From NCBI RefSeq assembly GCF_001048695.1, contig NZ_CVRB01000002.1, forward strand, positions 744,001 through 808,000: a stretch of DNA of 64,000 bases. The letters are read 5' to 3'. The position numbers were made by a program, and so were the translations under genes. Positions 12,563-21,897 of the stretch are shown here, piece by piece. The notes under the pieces were generated by a model, which worked only from the letters and a program-made list of their open reading frames with translations, ran no database searches and had not been told where the DNA came from. Origin of the DNA: Neobacillus massiliamazoniensis. Its GTDB lineage: Bacteria; Bacillota; Bacilli; Bacillales; Cytobacillaceae. The number at the start of each line of letters is the position of its first letter. Position 1 is the stretch's first letter.

Positions 12563-13268
12563 TTTGATGTCCTCCAAGTCTCTTCAAAATAGTTTCATAG
12601 CCTTCGGTTAAGCTACCTAAATCACGGCGGAATATATCCTTATCAAGCTTTTCATTTGTCACGCTGTCCCACAAGCGGCAGGTGTCAGGAGAAATTTCAT
12701 CTGCAAGAAGAATCGCTCCGGTTTCGTCTTTTCCAAACTCTAATTTAAAATCGATCAGGCGGATGCCAAGTTCTGAAAAATAGCTCGTTAATACCTGATT
12801 AATTTCTAGTCCCTTTTGACGCAAAGTATTTAATTCTTCAGACGACGCTAGCTTCATTTCAAGAATATGGTCGACCGTGAACAGCGGATCGCCAAGTTCA
12901 TCATTTTTAAAATAAAACTCAACAATTGGTGTCGAAAGCTCTCGGCCTTCTTCAATTCCTAATCTTTTTGCAAGAGTGCCAGCAGTTACATTACGAACGA
13001 CCACTTCAAGCGGAATAATCTTCACTTTTTTTACCAGCTGCTCAGTTTCTGAAATACGCTTAATAAAGTGAGACTCAATCCCTTTTTCTTTTAGCATTAA
13101 AAATAGCAAACTGGTAATCTCGTTATTCAGACGTCCCTTACCGGTAATCTCCGCTTTTTTTTCTCCGTTAAAAGCGGTCGCGGAATCCTTGTATTCAACC
13201 AAAACAACATGTTCATCGTCTGTCCGATAAATCCGCTTAGCCTTACCTTCATAGAGCTGTTCTCTCAT
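12555..13268 (-). CDS. purC: SAICAR synthase PurC
   Basis: PurC (237 residues) joins aspartate to CAIR. It begins with the family's YEGKAKRIYRTDD motif and contains IPLEVVVRNVTAGT, DFKLEFG and LADEISPDTCRLWD. An AGGAG site precedes the ATG at 13268. Unlike most junctions of this operon, the distance back to purB is large (205 bases) and is filled by degenerate repeats. Confidence 0.97.
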   Translation of the reverse strand: MREQLYEGKAKRIYRTDDEHVVLVEYKDSATAFNGEKKAEITGKGRLNNEITSLLFLMLKEKGIESHFIKRISETEQLVKKVKIIPLEVVVRNVTAGTLAKRLGIEEGRELSTPIVEFYFKNDELGDPLFTVDHILEMKLASSEELNTLRQKGLEINQVLTSYFSELGIRLIDFKLEFGKDETGAILLADEISPDTCRLWDSVTNEKLDKDIFRRDLGSLTEGYETILKRLGGHQNV

Positions 13269-13289
13269 TGTGATCCACTCCTATTTTTA

Positions 13290-13473
13290 ATATTGGGAAT
13301 CTTCAGGATGGTACAGGGCCACGATTCGTGCCCTATATCTTGCTATTTTCTGTTTTGCGGTCACGTAAAGTGGTTCTACGTGACCGGTTGAATGCTTTTT
13401 TCTTGTTTTTGTGAACGTAGAACCGCTCTCCGTTCACGGTTCCACGCTTTTTCTCGGTTTCGTGAACGTAACC
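13290..13473. repeat. Degenerate phrase repeat in the purB-purC gap
   Basis: The gap inside the purine operon holds recurring short phrases on either strand: GTCACGTA, ACGTGACCGG, GTGAACGTA and CCGTTCACGG, spaced by A/T-rich fillers with AAAAAGC. The near-palindrome GGGCCACGATTCGTGCCC (about 13316-13333) could form a hairpin. The same phrases (ACGTGACCGG, GGTCACGAAAAC) recur downstream of purA at 61180-61390. No open reading frame or promoter is evident. Confidence 0.6.
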
Positions 13474-14772
13474 TTACCCGTTCAAACCTAATCGGTCAAA
13501 AATCGTATCTACATGTTGGAGATGGTAGCTATAATCAAAACAATCAGCTATTTCTTCCTGTGATAGTTTTGAGGTTATTTTTTCTTCAGCTTCTATTAAA
13601 CCGCGGAATGGTACTTGGTTTTCCCACGCTTGCATCGCTTTCGGCTGGACGGTGTCATACGCTTCTTCGCGGGATAATCCCTTATCAATAAGCGCAAGCA
13701 ACACGCGCTGTGAATAAATCAATCCCAATGTGCGATCCATGTTTCGCTTCATATTCTCCGGATAGACAGTTAGATTTTTTACAATGTTTCCGAAGCGATT
13801 GAGCATATAATTCAACGCAATGGTCGCATCTGGCAAAATGATTCGTTCCGCAGAAGAATGAGAAATATCGCGTTCATGCCAAAGCGGCACATTTTCATAG
13901 GCTGTCATCATATAACCGCGAATCACCCGCGCCATTCCCGTCATGTTTTCTGAGCCAATTGGATTCCGTTTATGCGGCATTGCAGAGGATCCCTTTTGCC
14001 CTTTTGCAAAAAATTCTTCCACTTCTCGAGTTTCGCTTTTTTGCAAGCCACGAACTTCCACGGCAAATTTTTCAATCGAAGTTGCCACTAAAGCAAGTGT
14101 AGACATATAGTGAGCATGGCGGTCGCGCTGCAACGTCTGCGTTGAAATCGGTGCGCTTTGAAGACCTAATTTTTCACAAACATATTTTTCAACAAACGGA
14201 TCAATGTTGGCATATGTTCCAACAGCTCCGGAAATTTTACCAAACTCTACCCCTTGTGCAGCCTGTTTAAACCTTTCAAGATTCCGTTTCATTTCCTCAT
14301 ACCAAAGGGCTAGCTTTAATCCAAAGGTAGTCGGTTCTGCATGAACACCATGTGTCCGGCCCATCATCACGGTATATTTATGCTCAATTGCTTTGTTCTT
14401 TAAAATTTCAACAAAGTTTTCGATGTCTTTTAGTAAAATGGCATTGGCCTGCTTGAGAACATAGGATAGTGCCGTATCAACAACATCCGTTGAAGTTAAG
14501 CCATAATGGACCCATTTTCGCTCCTCACCTAATGTTTCCGAAACTGCGCGGGTAAATGCCACAACATCATGCCTTGTTTCCTCTTCAATTTCTTTAATCC
14601 TGTCAATATTAAAGGATGCATTTTCACGAAGCTTAATAACATCCTCTTTCGGTATATCACCTAATTCTGCCCATGCTTCACAAGCAAGAATTTCTACCTC
14701 TAGCCAAGCCTTAAAACGGTTCTCCTCCGTCCAAATGGCTCCCATTTCTGGTCTTGTATAACGATCAATCAT
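13474..14772 (-). CDS. purB: Adenylosuccinate lyase PurB
   Basis: PurB (432 residues) acts twice in purine synthesis, on SAICAR and on adenylosuccinate. The fumarase/aspartase-family signature [16 protein letters not shown] is intact, as is the catalytic-His loop [14 protein letters not shown]. The gene follows purK by 3 bases. Length is as in Bacillus. Confidence 0.97.
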   Translation of the reverse strand: MIDRYTRPEMGAIWTEENRFKAWLEVEILACEAWAELGDIPKEDVIKLRENASFNIDRIKEIEEETRHDVVAFTRAVSETLGEERKWVHYGLTSTDVVDTALSYVLKQANAILLKDIENFVEILKNKAIEHKYTVMMGRTHGVHAEPTTFGLKLALWYEEMKRNLERFKQAAQGVEFGKISGAVGTYANIDPFVEKYVCEKLGLQSAPISTQTLQRDRHAHYMSTLALVATSIEKFAVEVRGLQKSETREVEEFFAKGQKGSSAMPHKRNPIGSENMTGMARVIRGYMMTAYENVPLWHERDISHSSAERIILPDATIALNYMLNRFGNIVKNLTVYPENMKRNMDRTLGLIYSQRVLLALIDKGLSREEAYDTVQPKAMQAWENQVPFRGLIEAEEKITSKLSQEEIADCFDYSYHLQHVDTIFDRLGLNG

Positions 14773-14775
14773 CTT

Positions 14776-15933
14776 TTATCCTCCGATCTTTTCCTTCACT
14801 GTCTTCCAAATGCTGCTTTTGGTGAGTTCATGTAGAACCTCTTCCACATCATCTCTTAAAATCGTAACATGACCCATTTTCCGTTTTAGTTTTGGTTCTT
14901 TCTTTCCATATAAATGAACCTTCCAGTCCTGCAATGTTGGTATTTCAGCATATAAGTTTTCGAGGTGCTCTCCTAATAGGTTGACCATGACAACCGGTTT
15001 TATTAACTGAGTGCTTCCGAGCGGCCAATTACAGATGGCCCGAATATGCTGTTCAAACTGCGATGTCAGGCAAGCTTCAATCGAAAAGTGGCCTGAATTA
15101 TGCGGCCTTGGGGCCAATTCATTGATAAAAATAGCTCCATCCTTCGTTACAAACATTTCAACTGCCAGTGTCCCGACTACATGTAACGAATCGGCAATCT
15201 GTTTTGCTTTGTGGATGGCCTTTTCCTTTGTTGCTAGTGAAATTCTTGCTGGGACAATCGTTTGATGCAAAATATTTTCTTCGTGAACATTTTCCGCCAC
15301 CGGAAAAATAGCTGTTTCCCCATCAAGCTTTCGCGTCACAATGACGGATATTTCTTTTTCAAATGGAATCCATTTTTCCAACACACATACACCATGATGA
15401 AGGAGTGCCTCACCCTTGACTAGGTCCTGCTCACTCTTTATCACCTGCTGGCCTTTGCCGTCGTAGCCACCTCTTGCTGTCTTAAGAACAGCAGGATAGC
15501 CAATCATTCCGCTTTTTAAAAATAATTCTTCTATATTATTGATCACTTCATAGGGTGCTACCTTAACTCCTGCATGTTGGATCGCTTTTTTTTCTAAGAT
15601 TCGGTCTTGAGTAATCGTTAAAAGCTCTTGCCCCTGGGGTACATAGGCCCGTTCACATATCCATCTTAACGTTTCAGCATCAATGTTTTCAAATTCATAG
15701 GTAATAACATCACTGATTTCAGCTAATTTGCTGATGGCCTCTCGGTCATTGTACGCACCAATGATTTCAACATCAGCCACTTGCCCACAAGGAGAATCTG
15801 CTATTGGTTCGAGAACAGCAATTCGAAATCCTTGAGCCTTGGCCGCTAGCGCCATCATTCTCCCCAACTGTCCGCCGCCAATAATGCCAATGGTTGCCCC
15901 TGGTAAAATCGTCTTGTTATTCAAGTGTATCAC
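14776..15933 (-). CDS. purK: N5-CAIR synthetase PurK
   Basis: An ATP-grasp enzyme (385 residues) that carboxylates AIR to N5-CAIR. Features: [18 protein letters not shown] at the N-terminus, [12 protein letters not shown] in the ATP-grasp loop, and [11 protein letters not shown] near the end. The predicted start is a GTG at 15933, 16 bases inside the end of purE. A TTG at 15924 is an alternative, and no strong ribosome site separates them. Translation is probably coupled to purE. Confidence 0.94.
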   Translation of the reverse strand: MIHLNNKTILPGATIGIIGGGQLGRMMALAAKAQGFRIAVLEPIADSPCGQVADVEIIGAYNDREAISKLAEISDVITYEFENIDAETLRWICERAYVPQGQELLTITQDRILEKKAIQHAGVKVAPYEVINNIEELFLKSGMIGYPAVLKTARGGYDGKGQQVIKSEQDLVKGEALLHHGVCVLEKWIPFEKEISVIVTRKLDGETAIFPVAENVHEENILHQTIVPARISLATKEKAIHKAKQIADSLHVVGTLAVEMFVTKDGAIFINELAPRPHNSGHFSIEACLTSQFEQHIRAICNWPLGSTQLIKPVVMVNLLGEHLENLYAEIPTLQDWKVHLYGKKEPKLKRKMGHVTILRDDVEEVLHELTKSSIWKTVKEKIGG

Positions 15934-16405
15934 TACTTTCTAGGACCTCATCCCTGATGCGATCTCTTCTTGCTGCTAGCTTTTCTGCTAATTCAACGTC
16001 TTCTGTTGCTAAAATTTGTGCTGCTAACAGACCTGCATTCACAGCGCCAGCTTTTCCAATCGCAACCGTCGCAACGGGTACTCCGCCCGGCATTTGCACA
16101 ATTGATAATAGTGAGTCTAAACCATTTAAAGCTTGAGATTGGACAGGAACACCGATTACCGGCAGAATGGTTTTCGCTGCAACCATCCCAGGAAGATGGG
16201 CTGCTCCACCCGCACCGGCAATAATCACTTTTAATCCTTTTTCTTTAGCTTTTTCCGCATATGTAAACATGAAATCGGGTGTGCGGTGGGCTGAAACAAC
16301 CTTTTTTTCATAAGCAATTTCAAATTGATCTAAAACATCACATGCATGCTTCATCGTTTCCCAATCAGACTTGCTCCCCATAATCACTCCAACCAGATTC
16401 TCCAT
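15917..16405 (-). CDS. purE: N5-CAIR mutase PurE
   Basis: PurE (162 residues) is the class I mutase that converts N5-CAIR to CAIR. The motifs [13 protein letters not shown] and [11 protein letters not shown] are diagnostic, as is [15 protein letters not shown]. It is the first gene of the operon. A strong AAAGGGGGA ribosome site lies before the ATG, and about 370 bases of leader carry the guanine riboswitch. Confidence 0.97.
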   Translation of the reverse strand: MENLVGVIMGSKSDWETMKHACDVLDQFEIAYEKKVVSAHRTPDFMFTYAEKAKEKGLKVIIAGAGGAAHLPGMVAAKTILPVIGVPVQSQALNGLDSLLSIVQMPGGVPVATVAIGKAGAVNAGLLAAQILATEDVELAEKLAARRDRIRDEVLESSDTLE

Positions 16406-16429
16406 CTTTATCCCCCTTTTTCATAAAAC

Positions 16430-16555
16430 GTGCGGGTATCTTGCCAACCTCCACGGGTAATTATTAAAAATTTATCGGTAATTGTCAAAAGTCACGGGTA
16501 AATCCTTCTATTTTAAGAGTAAATTTCTCAAACTCGCGGAAACAAACCCTGCACA
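16430..16555. repeat. Phrase-like repeats in the purE leader after the terminator
   Basis: Between the riboswitch terminator and purE the plus strand shows a series of similar phrases starting CGGGTA, CGGGTAATTATT, CGGTAATTGTC, CGGGTAAATCC and AGTAAATTTC at irregular 17-25 base steps. No gene is present. They would be transcribed as part of the leader only when the terminator is read through. Confidence 0.45.
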
Positions 16556-16612
16556 ATAAAAATACCCGGATCAAATGGCTTCTCCAAAAGAGAAAGCCAT
16601 TTGTCCGGGTGA
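16556..16612 (-). terminator. purE: Intrinsic terminator (expression platform) of the purE guanine riboswitch
   Basis: The minus strand forms a long stem (CACCCGGACAAATGGCTT paired with AGCCATTTGATCCGGGT) followed by TTTTTATTG. It lies about 65 bases downstream of the aptamer and upstream of purE, as in other guanine-controlled transcription-termination riboswitches. Confidence 0.9.
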
Positions 16613-16677
16613 AAATATTTAGGCCAACACAAAGTAAGGGTAATGCCCCTACTATTGTTACCGAACATATTGACTTT

Positions 16678-16748
16678 CCCTCATAGTCCAAAAATTTACG
16701 GTCATTGGGTAGAAACTTATGGGCCATATTCCCATTGATATACGAGGG
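16678..16748 (-). promoter_or_regulatory. purE: Guanine (purine-class) riboswitch aptamer upstream of purE
   Basis: On the minus strand the outer stem CCCTCGTATA pairs with the terminal TATGAGGG. The two kissing loops are present in AATATGGCCCATAAG and TGACCGTAAATTT, with core junction GTTTCTACC. The nucleotide before TATGAG is C (GGACTATGAG), which in this class specifies guanine/hypoxanthine rather than adenine. With the downstream terminator it should switch the purine operon off when guanine is plentiful. Confidence 0.93.
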
Positions 16749-16774
16749 TGAAACATCATTTATTAACTAACCTT

Positions 16775-16803
16775 ATCTTATCAAGCCATTACATGGGTGT
16801 CAA
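16775..16803 (-). promoter_or_regulatory. purE: Sigma-A promoter of the purine operon
   Basis: Minus-strand TTGACA (16803-16798), a 17-base spacer and TAAGAT (16780-16775), with TG forming an extended -10. It lies just downstream of the PurR boxes and about 30 bases upstream of the riboswitch aptamer. Confidence 0.85.
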
Positions 16804-16807
16804 CAAA

Positions 16808-16851
16808 TTTGTCGAACATTATTTTTCAATAGCACTATAATGTTCGTATTT
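16808..16851. promoter_or_regulatory. purE: PurR operator: inverted PurBox pair upstream of purE
   Basis: Two inverted 13-base boxes around CGAAC: TTTGTCGAACATT on the plus strand (16808-16820) and AAATACGAACATT on the minus strand (16839-16851), 18 bases apart. They match the Bacillus PurR box consensus (AWWWCCGAACWWT) and sit upstream of the -35. PRPP is the known inducer of PurR. The second box touches the end of yebG. Confidence 0.85.
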
Positions 16852-17048
16852 TACTGGTTTATCTTACCTTCAAAGACAATTTGGCGGCCAATCGGTTCAT
16901 AAATAGTTTCACTGCCTCTTTTTATCTCTTGAAAAATTGGTTTTTCAATCCGCTTTACAGGTTCATACCCTAGTTGTTTCATTCTTTGTAAACACTGTTC
17001 AATGCTTTCATTTTCCTGAACTTCAAACTGCATTTTCCTCTTATTCAT
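16851..17048 (-). CDS. yebG: NETI-motif protein YebG
   Basis: A 65-residue protein beginning MNKRKMQFEVQENES and containing QCLQRMKQLGYEPVKRIEKP, which matches the small YebG/NETI-motif family always found just upstream of purE in Bacillaceae. Function is unknown. The gene is intact, and its stop codon abuts the distal PurR box. It carries no recognisable domain beyond the family motif. Confidence 0.85.
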   Translation of the reverse strand: MNKRKMQFEVQENESIEQCLQRMKQLGYEPVKRIEKPIFQEIKRGSETIYEPIGRQIVFEGKINQ

Positions 17049-17416
17049 ATTTGCCGTTTTTCCTTTCTTTTATTTTGGCTATGTTAAACTTGCCTGTTGA
17101 TTTGCGCTCCAGGCGCTTCGCTTTCCGCGGGCGTTCCGGGGAGCCTCCTCGGCGCTTAAGCGCCTGTGGGGTCTCCCCTGCCCCGTACTCCCGCAGGAGT
17201 CTCGCGCCTTCCGCTCCAATCATCATAGTTTCAAAAATCAACAACAGCCTTTATTTTTCTATACTATTTGTTAGGTTTTCTTTTAAAACAAACATTATTT
17301 ACCTTAGTTCTATAAATTTATCAACTAAAAATTATTACCCATTTACTTTTAGATTGATATGTTTTTGTGCGACTTTTAAATAATAACATAGCTGAAGGGT
17401 GACAGTAGTTTGAAAG
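17049..17416. other. Intergenic region yebG-sirB
   Basis: 368 bases with no gene. The part near yebG holds one full copy of palindromic repeat A (17083-17249). The rest (17250-17416) is plain AT-rich sequence with no terminator I can recognise after sirB. Confidence 0.6.
17083..17249 (-). repeat. Repeat A, full-length copy 1
   Basis: About 165 bases of GC-rich sequence in an AT-rich background. The ends read TTGATTTGCGCTCCAGGCGC and, inverted, CTTCCGCTCCAATCATC. The centre holds TCCGGGGAGCCTCCTCGG and GGGGTCTCCCCTGCCCCG. The same element lies in the opposite orientation at 41951-42110, and shortened copies at 18952-19026 and 63855-63895. It carries no credible gene. Confidence 0.85.
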
Positions 17417-18130
17417 CTAATAGTCGACAAAGATATCCTCAATCTCCTTGTGCCTGCTCAGCGGCCCAGTATGAAGAATTTGATATCCCTGATTTTCCCT
17501 TTTTCGCACCATATGATCAACTTCAGTTAATAAAAGACCAGAAAATAACAAATAGGGAATCACGATTACCCTCCCTACAGTAATTTTTAAAATCGTCTCA
17601 ACACCTTCCTGCAACCTTGGTTCAGCTGCTGCCAAATAACAAACCGAAACATGGTCCACATTAAGCCGTTTTTGAACTCCATTTGCAATCTCATTGAACG
17701 AGGCGTGGATACTTGCATCACTGCTACCCCTGCCGACAATTAAGATTGAGTCCTCTAAAGTCATGACACCCGCTGCTTCGCGGACAAGTTCAGAAATGGC
17801 ATCAAGAATACGCTCCTGGACTCCAAGTGGATTCCTTACATTTATCTGGACATTGGGAAAACGTCTGCGTAAAGAAAAAAGAGCCTCTGGTATATCATTC
17901 TTAATATGACCAGCGGCTAAAAGGAAAATAGGGACAACGGTAATCTCCGTTGCCCCCCTTTCTACACATCTCCCGAATCCTTCATCTATCGAGGGCTCTG
18001 TCAACTCAAGGAAACTGATTTCCTGAATTGGAACATTCACTCGACTCATTACCTTTTGCAGGAAGGATTTTGCCTCTTCAGCGCCCTTTTTCGATCTTGT
18101 TCCATGACCAATGTAAAGAATCGCTTTCAT
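17417..18130 (-). CDS. sirB: Sirohydrochlorin ferrochelatase SirB
   Basis: A CbiX/SirB-family chelatase (237 residues) that inserts iron into sirohydrochlorin to make siroheme, the cofactor of sulfite reductase CysI. It begins AILYIGHGTRSKKG, the metal-binding His motif, and a second half shows the related repeat ILIVGRGSSDASIHASF, in line with the internal duplication of the family. It is the last gene of the cysH operon. The NAD-dependent dehydrogenase SirC (YlnF), which usually follows, is absent here. Confidence 0.93.
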   Translation of the reverse strand: MKAILYIGHGTRSKKGAEEAKSFLQKVMSRVNVPIQEISFLELTEPSIDEGFGRCVERGATEITVVPIFLLAAGHIKNDIPEALFSLRRRFPNVQINVRNPLGVQERILDAISELVREAAGVMTLEDSILIVGRGSSDASIHASFNEIANGVQKRLNVDHVSVCYLAAAEPRLQEGVETILKITVGRVIVIPYLLFSGLLLTEVDHMVRKRENQGYQILHTGPLSRHKEIEDIFVDY

Positions 18131-18152
18131 TTATCTTCATCTCCTTTTCTGC

Positions 18153-18938
18153 TTAACCTTGAACAACCGGTAATTGCGGAATGATTTCTTTCTCAAACCA
18201 ATTCAACCGATGATGCAGATTAACAACTTCACCAATCACTATCATACTCGGGTTGGCAATTTTTGCTTTTTCTACAATTTCTTCAATTGTCTCAAGGGTA
18301 CCCACAACCGTTCTTTGCTCACTTAATGTCCCCCAATGCACAAGAGCGATGGGAGTTTTTGGTGATTTCCCGTGCTGAATAAGATGTTTAATAATAGAAG
18401 GAAGATGAGAAACTCCCATATAGACACAAATCGTATCGACCGCTTTCGCTAAATGTGACCATTGGTGTTCCGCTTCAACATCCCCCGCTTGATGACCTGT
18501 AATTAACGCAAAGCTTTTACTTATATTCCGGTGGGTTACCGGTATACCCGCATAGGCGGAAGCAGCAATCCCAGCGGTTATACCTGGAACTATTTCAAAG
18601 GGGACATGATTCTTAGCACATTCTTCCGCTTCTTCTCCACCTCGGCCAAAAACGAAGGGATCTCCTCCTTTTAGGCGGACAACCGTATAGCCTTTTTTGG
18701 CATATTTCACAAGAAAGTGATTGATTGTTTCTTGCTTCATCGTATGGTAATGCGGAAGCTTGCCGCAATATACCAGTTGTGCTCCTTCTTTTGCATGCTG
18801 AAGAAGTTCCGGATTAACTAATCGATCATATAAAATCACATCAGCCTGTTGGAGACAGCGCATGCCTTTAACGGTAATTAAATCTGGGTCTCCAGGACCT
18901 GCACCGACTAAATAAACTTTGCCAACCATGGAACTCAC
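18153..18938 (-). CDS. sumT: Uroporphyrinogen III C-methyltransferase SumT
   Basis: This SAM-dependent enzyme (261 residues) makes precorrin-2 for siroheme. Motifs: KVYLVGAGPGDPDLITVKG, VRLKGGDPFVFGRGGEEAE and GIPVTHR. The GTG start at 18938 is placed well after AGGAG. A start at the Met three residues on is possible. A shortened repeat A copy separates it from cysC upstream; sirB follows 22 bases downstream. Confidence 0.94.
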   Translation of the reverse strand: MSSMVGKVYLVGAGPGDPDLITVKGMRCLQQADVILYDRLVNPELLQHAKEGAQLVYCGKLPHYHTMKQETINHFLVKYAKKGYTVVRLKGGDPFVFGRGGEEAEECAKNHVPFEIVPGITAGIAASAYAGIPVTHRNISKSFALITGHQAGDVEAEHQWSHLAKAVDTICVYMGVSHLPSIIKHLIQHGKSPKTPIALVHWGTLSEQRTVVGTLETIEEIVEKAKIANPSMIVIGEVVNLHHRLNWFEKEIIPQLPVVQG

Positions 18939-18951
18939 AATCCTCTCCTCT

Positions 18952-19026
18952 GTTAAACTAGCCTGTTGATTTGCGCTTCAGGCGCTTCGCTTTCCGCTCC
19001 AATCAACATAGTTTCAAAAATCAACA
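18952..19026 (-). repeat. Repeat A, shortened copy inside the cys operon
   Basis: It shares both ends of copy 1 (GTTAAACTA-GCCTGTTGATT and CGCTCCAATCAACATAG) but lacks the GC-rich core of about 90 bases. The remaining inverted ends can form one hairpin. It sits between cysC and sumT. Confidence 0.8.
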
Positions 19027-19049
19027 ATGTCCTTTCACACAGCCATTTT

Positions 19050-19646
19050 TTAAAAAATATTTTTCTCTCGTAGGTAGTCCAAAACTTTCACCACTGCTTC
19101 TTCAATCGATATTAAATCCGAGCGGACGGTGATTTCAGGATGTTCTGGAGCTTCGTATGGAGAATCAATCCCGGTAAAATCTCTAATTTCACCACGTCGC
19201 GCCTTGGCGTAAAGCTGTTTTGGATCGCGCCGCTCACATTCCTCGATTGGGCAGTCAACAAAAACCTCAATGAATTCGCCTTTCGCAAACAGGCTGCGTA
19301 CCTGCTCACGGTCTGAGTGGAATGGAGAGATAAATGCGGTGGTTACCACCTTGCCGCTATCGACAAACAACTTCGCGACTTCCCCAATCCGCCGGATATT
19401 TTCAGTCCTGTCGTGTTCAGAAAAACCTAAATCTTTATTTAAACCGTGGCGGATGTTGTCACCGTCAAGAACATATTCGCTGATTCCCTGACGATAAAGC
19501 TCGTTTGATACTGCGTTCGCAATCGTTGATTTTCCCGATCCCGAAAGACCGGTAAACCATAATACACAGCTTCTGTGGCCATTCTGAACACAGCGGTCAT
19601 GTTTTGTAATAGTTGTTTCATGCCATGTGATATTCGTTTGTGTCAC
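19050..19646 (-). CDS. cysC: Adenylyl-sulfate kinase CysC
   Basis: APS kinase (198 residues) phosphorylates APS to PAPS. The P-loop is [11 protein letters not shown]. The family motifs [20 protein letters not shown] and IYDSP-like [10 protein letters not shown] are present. It lies 12 bases after sat, the usual partner. With a CysH that may accept APS directly, the kinase may mainly serve other sulfation or backup needs; that is inference. Confidence 0.95.
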   Translation of the reverse strand: MTQTNITWHETTITKHDRCVQNGHRSCVLWFTGLSGSGKSTIANAVSNELYRQGISEYVLDGDNIRHGLNKDLGFSEHDRTENIRRIGEVAKLFVDSGKVVTTAFISPFHSDREQVRSLFAKGEFIEVFVDCPIEECERRDPKQLYAKARRGEIRDFTGIDSPYEAPEHPEITVRSDLISIEEAVVKVLDYLREKNIF

Positions 19647-19658
19647 TTTCGTTCCCCC

Positions 19659-20807
19659 TTACACTGTCACTCTATTTTTTAAACCTTCAATTAATACCTG
19701 GACAACTTCCTTCCTGCTGAAGGTTGATGGCGGGAGGGTACCGCTTCTCAGCATCTCACGGACTTTTGTTCCTGAAAGAATGATCCGATCTTCCTTGCCA
19801 TGCGGACATGTTTTATCAGAGGCCATGCCATCGCATTTCGTGCAATAAAAGCTATGTTCGAAAAATAAGGGCTTAATCCCAAGTTCCTCTTCGGTAAATT
19901 CGCCAAAAATATACTGGGCATCATAGGTACCATAATAATTACCAACACCGGCATGATCGCGCCCTACGATAAAATGAGTGCAGCCAAAGTTTTTCCGGGC
20001 GATTGCATGGAAAATCGCTTCCCTCGGTCCGGCATAGCGCATCGCTGCCGGATAAACGCCCAGTTGAACACGCTCTTTTGGATAATATTTTTCAAGCAAG
20101 ACACGATAACTTTCGAGGCGGACATCTGCCGGGATATCATCTGACTTTGTTTCCCCGACAAGAGGATTAACGAACAAGCCATCAACCGTTTCCAGCGCTG
20201 CCTTTTGAATATACTCATGGGCCCGGTGGATTGGATTCCGTGTCTGAAAACCTACGACCGTTTTCCAGCCCTTTGCTTCAAATAAGGCTCTCGTCTCTTT
20301 CGGTTCAAACCACACATCCCCAAAAACTCCTTTTTCCGGCCGTTTTACTAGCACCACTTCCCCAGCAACATATACCGGTCCTCTTTCAAACAGACGCTTC
20401 ACACCGGGATGAGTAAGTTCATCTGTTTTATATACATGTAGGGCTTCTTTTGTTAAATCTGGTTGATACCATTCAGAAACTATGATTACCCCATATACTT
20501 CATTATTAAATACGAGTTTGAATTGTTCTCCCACGATAAGCTGTTCCGCTGTCTCATATGAAACAGGTAGCGTAACCGGGATGGACCAGATGGTATTATT
20601 GGCAAGACGCATCCTTTCAACCACTGATTCGTAGTCGTTTTTCCCAAGAAATCCGGTTAACGGACTGAACAATCCGACGCCGATTAATTCAAGGTCGCTT
20701 AAGGCAATCGCATCGATTTTAATTTCTTTTTCGATATTTGAAAAATCATAGTTCGGATCAATTGCTTGAATAAGTTTTCCACCATGAGGTTTTGGTAAAA
20801 ATGACAT
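19659..20807 (-). CDS. sat: Sulfate adenylyltransferase Sat
   Basis: ATP sulfurylase (382 residues) activates sulfate to APS. The catalytic [11 protein letters not shown] and [12 protein letters not shown] motifs are intact, and a C-terminal cysteine-rich part ([18 protein letters not shown]) is present. I start at the ATG at 20807 ([10 protein letters not shown]); an upstream TTG at 20813 sits too close to the ribosome site. No kinase domain is fused; CysC is separate. Confidence 0.95.
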   Translation of the reverse strand: MSFLPKPHGGKLIQAIDPNYDFSNIEKEIKIDAIALSDLELIGVGLFSPLTGFLGKNDYESVVERMRLANNTIWSIPVTLPVSYETAEQLIVGEQFKLVFNNEVYGVIIVSEWYQPDLTKEALHVYKTDELTHPGVKRLFERGPVYVAGEVVLVKRPEKGVFGDVWFEPKETRALFEAKGWKTVVGFQTRNPIHRAHEYIQKAALETVDGLFVNPLVGETKSDDIPADVRLESYRVLLEKYYPKERVQLGVYPAAMRYAGPREAIFHAIARKNFGCTHFIVGRDHAGVGNYYGTYDAQYIFGEFTEEELGIKPLFFEHSFYCTKCDGMASDKTCPHGKEDRIILSGTKVREMLRSGTLPPSTFSRKEVVQVLIEGLKNRVTV

Positions 20808-20835
20808 GAACAATCAACCTTTCATTTTTTAGTTT

Positions 20836-21897
20836 CTATTCTTTTGCAGGTGTAACATTAATCTTCTTTGCCGGCCGTTTCATTAAGAACAAAACTCCGA
20901 AAACAGAGATCAAAACGCCAGCCATAGCAATAATTGGATAAATATTTTTCTGAATTAATAATTGGATAATAGTATAAGAGAGAACCATTGATAAAACAGG
21001 AGACACAATCCAGACCGTCAGTAGCTGTACGACAATATCTTTTTTAAGAACGGTTCTTCCGTGCTTTGCAAAACCAATTCCAATGATGGATGACGTGGTG
21101 ATTTGCGTTAACGGGACCGGAATCCCAAATAAAGAAGCGGCAGTAACAATGCTAGCCCCGGTTCCGGAAATGATACAGCCCTCTTCAAGCTTTAGAGTTG
21201 TAATTTTTTTACCATTCGTTTCAATCACTCGGTGTCCGAACAAGATTGCTCCTAAGGAAACAGCCAATCCGCCCCAAAGAACCGCATCCCCCGTCGACAT
21301 TAATCCAGCTGCTGCAAGCGGACCGACCGCATTGGCAACATTGTTCATCCCTGCTGAAAAAGCTTCAAACAAACCCATTAAGACAACCAGGATTGCCAAC
21401 ACAGGCCCGGCCTTTGACTTCTCTACTACTTGTTTAATCCTTTTATTTTTTAACAGGGTTGCGGCAAGAATGGCAATCACAAACGCTGCAAAAGGCGTTA
21501 GCAGCCAAAACATGGCAATCCATAAGATTTTTCCTACAAAAACCGACTGGTAAACAACCCCTGCTCCGACCACCGAGCCAACTGCTACTTCGCTGGTCGA
21601 TAATGGAATACCAAAGAAATTCGCCAAAAACAAGGACAAGGAAGCGGAGGCCAGAACGATTAAAGCGATAGCAACCGTAAAGGTCTTGCTTGGAACGATC
21701 CCACTCCCAATCGTCTTCACTACCTCTCCACCGCCAAGCCATGCTCCAAGAAATACGGCAATACCGCACAGAAATAATGCAATTCGTTTATTCACTACAC
21801 CTGCACCATAGGAAATTCCCATCGAGGCAGCAGCTCCGCTAGCACCAATATTGACTGCAAAAAACAACCCGATCGAAACGGCAATTATTATCAGCAT
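20836..21897 (-). CDS. cysP: Sulfate permease CysP (PiT family)
   Basis: A 353-residue integral membrane protein with about ten hydrophobic segments and the PiT-family repeat signature, seen as GAAASMGISYGAGVVNKR in the first half and AGMNNVANAVGPLAAAG in the second. The operon position between cysH and sat supports sulfate rather than phosphate as substrate, as shown for the Bacillus subtilis homologue. The first base overlaps the end of cysH. Confidence 0.93.
   Translation of the reverse strand: MLIIIAVSIGLFFAVNIGASGAAASMGISYGAGVVNKRIALFLCGIAVFLGAWLGGGEVVKTIGSGIVPSKTFTVAIALIVLASASLSLFLANFFGIPLSTSEVAVGSVVGAGVVYQSVFVGKILWIAMFWLLTPFAAFVIAILAATLLKNKRIKQVVEKSKAGPVLAILVVLMGLFEAFSAGMNNVANAVGPLAAAGLMSTGDAVLWGGLAVSLGAILFGHRVIETNGKKITTLKLEEGCIISGTGASIVTAASLFGIPVPLTQITTSSIIGIGFAKHGRTVLKKDIVVQLLTVWIVSPVLSMVLSYTIIQLLIQKNIYPIIAMAGVLISVFGVLFLMKRPAKKINVTPAKE

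Noticed and set aside
17041..17244. 67-residue frame through repeat A upstream of yebG
   Set aside because: It is translation of the GC-rich palindrome, lacks a ribosome site, and is not conserved with the other repeat copies.
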